Shown: piece by piece, positions 38,801-47,300 of the stretch
How positions within the stretch are numbered: position 1 is the first letter of the stretch
Layout of the letters: each line of letters opens with the position of its first letter
From: Flavobacterium bernardetii
GTDB lineage: Bacteria > Bacteroidota > Bacteroidia > Flavobacteriales > Flavobacteriaceae
Length of the DNA: 64,000 nucleotides
NCBI RefSeq assembly: GCF_011305415.1
Contig: NZ_JAANOQ010000005.1
Span: forward strand, 62,001 to 126,000
Reading direction: 5' to 3'
Notes under the pieces: model-generated
The model's database searches: none
What the model was told of the DNA's origin: nothing
The model's input: only the letters and a program-made list of their open reading frames with translations
Program-made: the position numbers and the translations under genes

Positions 38801-39852
38801 TGTCCCATTTCGTGAGCAACAAAATCAATATCAAAATTATCACCTATTGGTGTTACGCAAGTTGTAAAACCGCTTCCTTTTGCTGTACTACTTCCAGTAC
38901 CACAAATACAACCAATACAACCTGCATTTCCATTATTTCCATTGGCTGCAACTAAATGTCCAATATCATAATTAGCTGCTCCAATTTGAGCAGTAATTGT
39001 TGCTTGAACTTCAGAATTATAATTTCCAGAAGTTGAATACGGATCGGTTCCAGCGTTTAAGTAAATCACATTATTATTTGTGGCTACAATAACCATAGTT
39101 GTATTGAAATCCATTTCGAAAATTCCATTTACACGAGTCATTGTTGCATTAAAAGCAGCATTCACAGCGGCAAGTGTGCCACCATGGTAAACGGCATATT
39201 CTCCTGTACAAGATAAAGCCAATCTAAATCTTCTTAAAGTTCCGTCATCAGCATTATTTAAAATTTGATTTTCCCCTTTTTTTAAAGTTGGACCAAATTC
39301 TCTAATTGAAGTTTCTTCTGTTGTACATTTAAAATCTGGATTTGCTCCAGAATATTTTTTATCGTAAACAATAAAATTTTTATAATCACTTGTATAAGGA
39401 TCAATAATGAATGTCGTTTCTTCAGATGTCGAACGAATTATTGCACTAATTCCATTATAAGGCGAAACCGAAAACCTAAGAGTGTTTGAAGGATTATCAA
39501 CTCCTTGACCAGTAAATGAACGAATTTCTGGGTATTTAGCTTGCAATTCAGGTTCAAAAGTTGAAGCTTCTAAAATTCTATATTGTTCAATAGTTCCGTT
39601 AGGATTTGGAATTGTTATTATAACATTAGATTCACCTAAAAAAGAATCTCTCTGTGGCACGCTTGTTAATTGCTTAACGAACTCATCATAGTTAAATTCA
39701 AATACTTTGAATTTTTTTGGAAGTATAGGTTTAATTATTTTTAAGGACTCGTCCTTTTTTACAGAATTATTTTCCGTCCAAATGTTTGTTTTATTTTGTG
39801 CCGTAGCAAAAGAGCCTAAAATCACAAACAAAAAAAGTAAGTTTTTTTTCAT
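35818..39852 (-). CDS. T9SS type A secreted reprolysin-like zinc metalloprotease with P domain
   Basis: A 1344-residue secreted protease. Signal peptide MKKNLLFLFVILGSFATAQ; a propeptide-like region to about 190. A metzincin catalytic domain has AHEMGHQYGGNH near 345 (HExxHxxGxxH) and Met-turn ITVMGYAG. Later come a proprotein-convertase P domain (about 664-807, FTIPESEVTVDVPI to FTINIC), a TTWNGTAWSNG cassette (from about 822) and the T9SS sorting domain ending VTKKVIK. It would degrade extracellular protein. The last ~520 residues are nearly the same as those of the neighbouring protease at 39998-44230. A TACTTTTG box and a TTAACCCCC leader element precede it. Confidence 0.9.
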   Translation of the reverse strand: MKKNLLFLFVILGSFATAQNKTNIWTENNSVKKDESLKIIKPILPKKFKVFEFNYDEFVKQLTSVPQRDSFLGESNVIITIPNPNGTIEQYRILEASTFEPELQAKYPEIRSFTGQGVDNPSNTLRFSVSPYNGISAIIRSTSEETTFIIDPYTSDYKNFIVYDKKYSGANPDFKCTTEETSIREFGPTLKKGENQILNNADDGTLRRFRLALSCTGEYAVYHGGTLAAVNAAFNATMTRVNGIFEMDFNTTMVIVATNNNVIYLNAGTDPYSTSGNYNSEVQATITAQIGAANYDIGHLVAANGNNGNAGCIGCICGTGSSTAKGSGFTTCVTPIGDNFDIDFVAHEMGHQYGGNHTFTFSTENNSVNVEPGSGITVMGYAGITGATDDAPHSVVFFHAASIQQITNNIKTKACQVNVATGNAIPVPVAVATKTLPKGTAFKLIGTATDANASNLLSYCWEQIDDAPTVGTTAATYPSVTASVVNFRSFMPKATGVRMIPNLADHLANGLTGNRWEVVPEPTAANRVVNFRMTVRDNRPGGGANESVNTAVTFAFDKGPFTVSTQNAGGISYAQGSVQTVSWLVNGTNTMTGAANVNIKLSTDGGLTFPITLLASTPNDGTQTVTIPSLLATKCRILIEPTGNDFYAINTHNFAIGYVVNEVCTNYTVTPNFTIPESEVTVDVPITINDNYEISDVNVTTSITHTRRSQLRVTLRKASQSLYEERFLFKGGSCGTAIANLNGTFDDESVNAAGCGATNNFGSMKSYDPITSFDGLNSNGVWYLGIRDATVDANDGTLNSFTINICRYDYTLIGGPCGTVTTTWNGTAWSNGVPTNSVAANFTGNYTSSGNLDACSVTIATGVTVTFNAGHTFIVGDAVTVNGTGSLIINNNAALRQTGDKTNVGNIIVRRDSAPMVRLDYTAWSSPVSGQQLQAFSPNTLATRFYQYLYTGTTTPTAYQVVTPTTNFLSGKGYMIRAANNWPVTATAFNGQFTGIPNNGYYTQNIGKGYNLLGNPYASPVDASKFLTDNSTLVGALYFWTHTAPASGGVYPINNFASYTTLGGTASAAGGAVPNGTIQTGQGFYIYAFDSGSASFKNAQRVNASVSTQFFKNSENADTTSESEKHRIWLNLNDTENNYNQILVGYVNGATNGFDNTIDGEVLDKNNTMLYNLINDSEYVIQGKGLPFANTDEIALGLKATTAGTYNISLENVDGLFTAQNVYVKDNVTNIIHDIKQAPYTFATSEGVYNNRFKVVFTNAALGNDSSFSDGSVVVFTQNEELKINASQQIATVKVYDVLGRTIYSNSNVNDKVLNISSIANRNQALLVKITFTTGQTVTKKVIK

Positions 39853-39861
39853 TTTTTAATA

Positions 39862-39879
39862 GTTTGGGGGTTAAACTAT
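39862..39879 (-). promoter_or_regulatory. C-rich leader element before the reprolysin-like gene
   Basis: On the mRNA strand GTTTAACCCCC lies about 13 bp before the start codon. Here flanking AATAGTTT and AAACTATT could form a stem exposing the C-run in the loop. Similar elements occur before the next two T9SS genes (44245-44255 and 48851-48860). Confidence 0.4.
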
Positions 39880-39882
39880 TAT

Positions 39883-39890
39883 CAAAAGTA
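39883..39890 (-). promoter_or_regulatory. -7 box for the reprolysin-like protease gene
   Basis: TACTTTTG on the minus strand matches TAnnTTTG, with a TTG 22 bp further upstream (39913-39915) and the ATG 30 bp downstream. Confidence 0.55.
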
Positions 39891-39942
39891 TATAAAAAAA
39901 ACGGATAAACGACAAAAAACACCGACAAAGTGTTAAAACAAA

Positions 39943-39978
39943 AAATCTCGATTCCGAAAAATATCAGAATCGAGATTT
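39943..39978 (-). terminator. Terminator of the M43-type protease gene
   Basis: Identical 12-bp stem and 12-nt loop to 35763-35798, showing that the duplicated segment extends past the stop codon. Confidence 0.9.
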
Positions 39979-39997
39979 AAAATTTATTTTCTTGTAT

Positions 39998-42900
39998 TTA
40001 TTTAATTACTTTTTTGGTAACTGATTGACCAGTAGTGAAAGTAATTTTGACTAATAACGCTTGGTTTCTGTTAGCAATTGATGAAATGTTTAGTACTTTA
40101 TCATTTACATTTTTGTTATTATAAATGATTCTTCCAAGAACATCATAAACTTCCACTTTTGCCATTTCATGCGAAGCATTTATTTTTAATTCTTCATTTT
40201 GAGTAAACACCACAACACCTTCTTCTGAAATAAATGCAGGATTAACTAAAACTACGTTGTTAAATACAACTTTAAACCTGTCATTAAATACACCTTCAGA
40301 AGTTGTAAATGCATATGGAGTTTGTTTGATATCGTGGATAGTATTCGTTACATTGTCTTTTACATATACATTTTGAGAAGTAAATAATCCATCTACATTT
40401 TCTAATGAAATAGTGTACGTTCCTGCTGTTGTTGCTTTTAATCCTAATGCAATTTCATCTGTATTAGCAAATGGTAAACCTTTACCTTGAATTACATATT
40501 CAGAATCGTTAATTAGATTATATAACATCGTGTTATCTTTATCTAAAACTTCACCATCAATTCCGTTGTCAATTCCGTTAGTAGCACCATTAACATAACC
40601 TACTAAAATTTGGTTATAGTTATTTGTTGCATCATTTAAGTTTAACCAAATTCTGTGTTTTTCTTCTTCTGAAGTAGTTGCAATATTTTCAGAAGTTCTG
40701 TAAAATTGAGTACTTACTGATGCGTTAACACGTTGTGCATTACTGAAATTAGCATTTCCAGCCGCTGTTGCTCTTACGAAGAAACCTTGACCTGTTTGGA
40801 TGGTTCCGTTTGGAGTTGCTCCACCAGCTGCAGATGCCGTTCCTCCTAAAGTTGTATAAGAAGCATAATTATTTACTGGATAAACACCTCCTGCAGCAGG
40901 AGCTGTATGAGTCCAGAAATACAATGTTGAAATAGAGGTATTTGCTCCTAAGAATAAATTTGCTGAAATAGGTGACGCATAAGGATTACCTAATAAATTA
41001 TAGCCAATTCCGATTGCTTGAGGAACATCCCCGTTTGTTGGCACGCCTGAAAACTGTCCGTTAAATACAGTTGATGTAAGCGGCCAGTTGTCTGCTGCTC
41101 TGATCATGTATCCTTTTCCAGCTTGGAAATTTGTAGTTGCAACAACCGATTGATAAGCAGTTGGAGTTGTAGTACCAGTAAATAAATATTGATAAAATCT
41201 GTTTGGCAATGTACTTGGAGAAAATGCTTGTAATTGTTGTCCAGAAACTGGAGAAGACCAAGCTGTATAGTCCAATTTAACCATTCCTGTAGAATTTCTT
41301 CTAACAATAATATTTCCTGAATTGGCTACCGCATTTATTTGTCTTAATGCGGCATTATTGTTTATAGTTAATGTACCAGTTCCACTAACTGTAACTGCAT
41401 TACCAGAAATTAAAGTATGTCCTGCATTAAACGTTACATTTACTCCAGTATTAACTGTTACTGAACAAGCATCTAAATCGGCAGTTGAATTATAATTTCC
41501 TGCAAAAGTTACCGCAGTTACTTTTCCTGGTACTCCGTTAGACCATGCTGTTCCGTTCCAAGTTGATGTTAAATCTCCACAAACAATTCCTGTTTTTGGT
41601 CCGATTGCATAACCACCAGACATATTTGTATTGAATGTAGCTGTAAAAGTTACACCTGTACCAAATGCGCCAATTGTAGCTGGTTTTTCTTCAATTAAAT
41701 AATTGGTATAATTAGAAGCGTTGATTGTTGAAATCGGATTGTTGATTACTTTGATAATTTGCAAAGCTGTTCTTGATTTTCCTGTAGCAGCTTCCCAAGC
41801 CGTAACTTCAGCTGCAGTACAATATAAAGTAACCGTATAATTACCTGATGCTGTATCGCTAGCCGTTGTAACGTAATATGTTTTTGGCATTATTCTATTC
41901 GCTGCATTCGTATCAATAAATGAAGCTGAACCAGCACCAACAGAAGTTTGACTTCTATCTACTTCAATTGAAGTACAGCCATAATTTGTTGATGTATTGT
42001 TTGTAATCCCTGCAATAATACTACTAGTAGTGTCATCATATCCATACATATTTCCTGAAGAATTCAATACAGCATCGTATCTAGTTGGTGTATTTATTTC
42101 CGTTTGAACAAGTGTGTTTTTTACTACTGCTATTTTAACAGAATCTAACAATAATAATCCAATATTTGTACCCGAAAGATTATTATGTCTGAAAACCAAA
42201 TAACCTGTTTGTCCCATTAAATTAGGCGTAGTCATTAAGTTATGTGTAATCAATTGCGATGTACCTTCATTCAATACCAAATTTGATTGTATTAAAGTTC
42301 CAGCAAGAATAGCTGCTTCATTAGCAATACTTGTTGTAAAATACACGCTAAAATTACCCGCATTTCTAGTTGGACCGCCATTATCGTAAGCACCAACTAT
42401 GTATGACAAACTAAGCGTTGTTGTTGCATTAGGAATTACAATTTGTGGACTAATTAAATAATTATTTGGATTGGCTGTACTTGTCGCACCACCAAAATAA
42501 CCAATTCTTTTCTCTGAATAACCTATTCCTCCAATAAATGTATTCGGAGCTGTTCCATAACCGTCTAAACCAGTTAATGAACTCCAGTTTCTTGTGTCGC
42601 CGTCACCATCTAAAACTAACCAACCTGATAAATCATCAAAATTTTCATCTATAAGATTATAACTTTGAGTTAGAATTGGAGCTGAATCATCATTAAGAAT
42701 TGTTAATTCAAATGTATTTCCGTTTGCATTTGCTAATGCATCACCACCATTTGCATTTACCGTAAATGAAATAACTAAATTTTCATCTGCTTCTACTACT
42801 CCATCATGTAAAACTCTAACAACTAAATTTTGATCTGCTGTTGAACCAGCAGGAAATGTTACTGTAGGAGTCATAATTTGTACGTCAGCAGCATTTGCAG

Positions 42901-44230
42901 TAGAAGTTCCATCAACAGCAAAAGTAACAGTTGCATTAGCTGAAGGCGCTTTGTCTATATCTAAAACTATTGTGAATTCTGTAAATCCAGCACAAGCACT
43001 ACCTTCTAGGACACTATTTACTGGTCTAAAATCACAATCTTGTCTTTTAAATTGAATGTTTGGTGTTACTACAGCTGAACAAACCGTAGAAACTAGTAAA
43101 TCATCTCTTCTTGGAGAATTCATTAAAACGGCAAGCATTCTATCTTTTTGATCTTGAGTAAAAATACTCATACACGTATCGTCGGTGTAATCCATATAGT
43201 TCTGAATCATGTCGTTTCCTGCAATGGCAGCACAAGAATTTGTACCTGCAGGGCAACCAAAATTTGCTGCTGCTGCTGCTGGAGTATCTGCACAGAAATC
43301 TTCATTTGTATAGACGTTACCTCCTGAAGCTGGACAAGCATCATCACCCCAAATATGGCGTAAACCAAACATGTGACCTACTTCATGAGTCATTGTTCTT
43401 CCTTTATCATATGGTGCGCCATAAGATCCAGCTGCATAAGAACTTGAACCCCAAGTTGTATAAGCACAGACTACACCATCTGTTGAAGCACCGCTTCCAG
43501 AATCGTCAAAACACTCCCCTGAAGGCATACCTGGAAGTCCAGAACCTGTAGGAAATTGTGCATACCCTAAAATACCTGCTAAGTCACCTCCAAAATTGAA
43601 AGTCCACATGTTTAAATACTTCGTTGGATCCCATATTGTACTAGCTTTTGCTGCTTCTACCTGCGCAGAACCTAAAGCAGCTATACCTAAATTATGTCTT
43701 ACTACTCCATTAGTCGCAACACCATTTGGGTCAACTTGAGCCAAACAGAATTGAATACTTGTATCCACACCAGCTCCATCACCTGGAGTACCGGCTAATT
43801 TACCAAAATCTTCATTAAATACTCGGATTTGAGAAAGTGCTTGAGCTAAAGAAATGTTTTCACCTGTTCCAACAGCATCACCATTATGTACAATGTGAAT
43901 TACAACTGGAATAACAATTGTTGAAGGTAAAGCTTTTTGGTTTCTTTTATTTTTGATTTCAGCCACTTTAGGCGCTAACCAATTTTCAAATTCTTCATCA
44001 GAAGGTGCAAGTTTGTTTTTTTGAAGACTTTTATTGTGCTCAGTAGTGGCACATCTAATAAGGCCTGTAGGTTGAAATGCTCTTGATTTATTCAATTGAT
44101 TTGAAAATTCTTTTACAGCATCATCTTTTCTTACAATCTTATTTTTTTCTTGAGAAGATATTTTTTTATTTTCTTGACTAAATGAATATGTTATAAAAAA
44201 CATAAATAAAAAAAGTAAATTTTTTTTCAT
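39998..44230 (-). CDS. T9SS type A secreted M43-family (pappalysin-like) zinc metalloprotease
   Basis: A 1410-residue secreted protease. Signal peptide MKKNLLFLFMFFITYSFS; prodomain to about 100. The M43 catalytic domain has MTHEVGHMFGLRHIWGDD near 279-296 (HExxHxxGxxH) and Met-turn QNYMDYTDD. A Calx-beta-like domain (about 405-515), a cleaved-adhesin/choice-of-anchor J-like jelly roll (about 520-700), the TSTWNGTAWSNG cassette (from about 886) and a T9SS sorting domain follow. The C-terminal third nearly duplicates that of the 35818-39852 protein, while the N-terminal catalytic parts are from different metzincin families. A TAAATTTG box and a TTAAACCCCC leader element precede it. Confidence 0.9.
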   Translation of the reverse strand: MKKNLLFLFMFFITYSFSQENKKISSQEKNKIVRKDDAVKEFSNQLNKSRAFQPTGLIRCATTEHNKSLQKNKLAPSDEEFENWLAPKVAEIKNKRNQKALPSTIVIPVVIHIVHNGDAVGTGENISLAQALSQIRVFNEDFGKLAGTPGDGAGVDTSIQFCLAQVDPNGVATNGVVRHNLGIAALGSAQVEAAKASTIWDPTKYLNMWTFNFGGDLAGILGYAQFPTGSGLPGMPSGECFDDSGSGASTDGVVCAYTTWGSSSYAAGSYGAPYDKGRTMTHEVGHMFGLRHIWGDDACPASGGNVYTNEDFCADTPAAAAANFGCPAGTNSCAAIAGNDMIQNYMDYTDDTCMSIFTQDQKDRMLAVLMNSPRRDDLLVSTVCSAVVTPNIQFKRQDCDFRPVNSVLEGSACAGFTEFTIVLDIDKAPSANATVTFAVDGTSTANAADVQIMTPTVTFPAGSTADQNLVVRVLHDGVVEADENLVISFTVNANGGDALANANGNTFELTILNDDSAPILTQSYNLIDENFDDLSGWLVLDGDGDTRNWSSLTGLDGYGTAPNTFIGGIGYSEKRIGYFGGATSTANPNNYLISPQIVIPNATTTLSLSYIVGAYDNGGPTRNAGNFSVYFTTSIANEAAILAGTLIQSNLVLNEGTSQLITHNLMTTPNLMGQTGYLVFRHNNLSGTNIGLLLLDSVKIAVVKNTLVQTEINTPTRYDAVLNSSGNMYGYDDTTSSIIAGITNNTSTNYGCTSIEVDRSQTSVGAGSASFIDTNAANRIMPKTYYVTTASDTASGNYTVTLYCTAAEVTAWEAATGKSRTALQIIKVINNPISTINASNYTNYLIEEKPATIGAFGTGVTFTATFNTNMSGGYAIGPKTGIVCGDLTSTWNGTAWSNGVPGKVTAVTFAGNYNSTADLDACSVTVNTGVNVTFNAGHTLISGNAVTVSGTGTLTINNNAALRQINAVANSGNIIVRRNSTGMVKLDYTAWSSPVSGQQLQAFSPSTLPNRFYQYLFTGTTTPTAYQSVVATTNFQAGKGYMIRAADNWPLTSTVFNGQFSGVPTNGDVPQAIGIGYNLLGNPYASPISANLFLGANTSISTLYFWTHTAPAAGGVYPVNNYASYTTLGGTASAAGGATPNGTIQTGQGFFVRATAAGNANFSNAQRVNASVSTQFYRTSENIATTSEEEKHRIWLNLNDATNNYNQILVGYVNGATNGIDNGIDGEVLDKDNTMLYNLINDSEYVIQGKGLPFANTDEIALGLKATTAGTYTISLENVDGLFTSQNVYVKDNVTNTIHDIKQTPYAFTTSEGVFNDRFKVVFNNVVLVNPAFISEEGVVVFTQNEELKINASHEMAKVEVYDVLGRIIYNNKNVNDKVLNISSIANRNQALLVKITFTTGQSVTKKVIK

Positions 44231-44244
44231 TATTTAATACTTTA

Positions 44245-44255
44245 GGGGGTTTAAC
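44245..44255 (-). promoter_or_regulatory. C-rich leader element before the M43 protease gene
   Basis: On the mRNA strand GTTAAACCCCC lies 14 bp before the ATG, matching the element before the other two T9SS genes in the cluster. Confidence 0.4.
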
Positions 44256-44258
44256 TAT

Positions 44259-44266
44259 CAAATTTA
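44259..44266 (-). promoter_or_regulatory. -7 box for the M43 protease gene
   Basis: TAAATTTG on the minus strand, 28 bp upstream of the ATG. A TTG at 44287-44289 gives a 20-bp spacer. Confidence 0.55.
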
Positions 44267-44290
44267 TGTTAATTTTTACGCAAAAACAAA

Positions 44291-44317
44291 AAAAAGAGTG
44301 ATAAAATCACTCTTTTT
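44291..44317 (-). terminator. Terminator of the GEVED/TIG/lamin-tail protein gene
   Basis: GAGTGAT / ATCACTC 7-bp stem with a 3-nt loop flanked by A5 and T5 runs, extending to 12 bp with A-T pairs. It lies 27 bp past the stop codon and can act on either strand. Confidence 0.85.
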
Positions 44318-44343
44318 AACAAATTTTATATAAAAATCGAAAA

Positions 44344-47300
44344 TTAATATATTGTTTTTTTATTTACTTTAATTCCGTTTTCTAAACCAATTTCTATTAA
44401 TAACGGTGCATTTCTTTTGTTTATTGGCAAAATAAAATCAGTTGCTTTTATGTTTTTTCCTTCAAATAATTTTCTCCCTAAAACATCATAAACAATAATA
44501 TTTTCAATTTTTTCATTTCTTGATACTACGCTTAATTCTTGATTTGAAACCACTACAACATCATTATTCGCATCAAACGTTTCATTAGCTAAAGCAGTTT
44601 CGTTTGTAAAACGAATTACAAATCTATCTTTAGTTATTCCTTTGGTAGCCATAAATGAATATGGTGAAGTTCTTATGTCATAAATTATGTTCAATAACTT
44701 ATCTTCTATATAGATATTTTGATTTGCATTTGAAAACAATCCATCTACCGAACTTAAAGCGATTTTATATAATCCGTCTTGAGGAATACTTACACCAATA
44801 GTAACTTTATCGTTACTATCAAACGGAAGTGCTCTACCTTGAATTAGCATTAGTTCATTATCAATTAATGAAAAAATATTAAATGATTGCTTTTCATTTG
44901 TAAAAGCGTCAAACAATCTATCTTTTCCGTTTGTAGCTTCTTCTATATAACCTAATAATGATCTTGTGCTAGTTCCAGTTGAAGAAACTAAGTCGAACCA
45001 AATTCTGTGTTTTTCTAATTCTTCCTCGTTTTTATTTATTGAAGTAGACTTATAAAATTGGCTATTGTTGTAAGTTCTATTTCTTAATGAATTATTAAAA
45101 ATTAAATTCTCAGTTGTAGCTACAGAAGTGTGTAACATCGATACCAAAAATCCTTGTCCACCAGCAATTCTTCCATTAAACACACCTGGACCACTTGAAG
45201 CTCCTGATGCGTTATAAGATATATAATCGCCTGGTGTATAATTATAAGCATAATTATTATAAAAAGGATCCGCTATTGCTGTTGAAGGCAATGTACCATG
45301 TGTCCAAACATTTACAAAACCAGCAATATTCGTATTTAAAGTTAAGAAATTGACAGCGTGAATAGCAGACGGATAAGGGTTTCCAACTAAATTCCAATTG
45401 TCATCTTCTTTTGTTCCAGGTGTTGTAGAAACTCCTGTGTTATAATTTACACCATCATAATCACCTCTACTAATTGGAATTGTTACTACTCCATTATTTG
45501 GAACACCAGTAAATGTTGCTGTATAATTTGCTAATGCTGTTAATGAAAAAGCATTTGGACCTCTAACAATATATCCTTTACCTAAAACCATTGTTTCATT
45601 AGCATAAGTCCAATTTCCGAAATTATTAACACCAGCGGTTGTTGGCAACCATTTATATTGAAATCCTAAAGGTGTTGTTGGAGAAATTGCAGTATTATTA
45701 AACCCAGCAACTGGAGATGACCAATATACATAATCTTGTTTTCTAATATTTGCTGTTCTATTATATGTAATATTTCCTGTATTTACTGCAAGATCACTAA
45801 TTTGTACTAATGAACCGTCACTTAAAACATCTAAAGTTCCATTTGTTGTAATGCTATTTTGCACTTCTACATAACCTCCAGAAGAGATGGTTAAAGTTCT
45901 TGTTGCGTTTACAGTTAAACTACAACAGCTAAAGTTACCGTTTGTAGCGGTTACATATATTCCGTCTAAAATTGCTGATTTCGTTAAAGTTGGTGTGCCG
46001 TTAGACCAAACCGATCCATTCCATGTAGTACTTTGTGTTTTTAATTGTGCAGCATCTGAAAGTAGTGTACAAGTTCCATTTTGAATTACCGCACAATAAA
46101 ATTGGTATCCATTTATAGTGTCAATTGCTCCATTTAAATTTAAATTTGCACTTGTATTTCCAGTTACAGTAACACCTGCAAATGAACCTGCATTTACAAC
46201 TGACCATCCTGAAGCAACATTGTCATTATAATACCATTGATAAGTTAAAACTCCTGCTCCAGAAGCTGTTGCATTAACAACAAAACTTGCTAATGTTCCA
46301 CAAGCTGATACATCAATTGGATTGGCGCTAATTGATGGTAATGAACTTGTTGCAGAAAAAGGAACAATATCTAAATTGGCACATGTTTCATTTAATAATA
46401 ATGTCCAGTCAGCTCCATTATAAGTAGCAGAAGGACCTGTTGCTAGTGCATTTCGTCTAATTGTATATCCTTTTTCATTTGGACAATGAACGATATCAAC
46501 TGTAACATCATTTTTAGTTAATCTAATTTCGTCATTTTCATTAATTCCGTTTCCTTTATTTGTATATTCAAAAGCTAATGCTCCACAAGCAGAATCTGAA
46601 CCTATATCTGCTAAATAAACACCACCAGGAGGAATTATACCTGAGATATCAACACTTCTTAAACCAGTTGTCGTTCCAATATCTCCATATCTAATTAATT
46701 TATAATTTGCCCCTACCGCATCTAAATTAATTGCAGTTCCAGTTGGATTATATAATTCCATATACCAAGAATTGTTCGCAACAGAATCATATACTTCAGA
46801 AATAATTAAATCGTTTAAATTGTTTCCACTAGAACACACACCAGATTGTTTGGTCTGAGTAAACACTGGTGTAACATATAAATTACAACCCGCTTCATTT
46901 ACTTTTATTGTACCAGTTGTTGAACCAGCAGGAACAGTTGCTATAATCTGAGTTGCGTTTACAAAAACTACAGTAGCTGCAATTCCATTAAAAGTAACAG
47001 TTGTACCAGCTGTAAAACCTGTACCATTTATTGTAACATCCGTTCCAGTAGGACCAGATGTAGGAGCAAAAGAAGCTACTGAATGTGTAGGTACACACGC
47101 AGCTGTAATATTAATTGCATAATCTTCAACTTCACCATCAAAACCAGTTAAACATGGAGATGAATCACCGTCATAGGTAGCAATAACTCTCATTCTAGTT
47201 ACTCCAGGCACTGCATTAATAGGCACAGTAATTGCTACAGGAGAAGAACTAGTTATTCCGTCTACTACATTTACTGCTGAACCTAAATCTATAGCTTCAC

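Noticed and set aside
43240..43551. 103-codon plus-strand frame rich in Leu/His
   Set aside because: Antisense shadow of the M43 metalloprotease catalytic domain.
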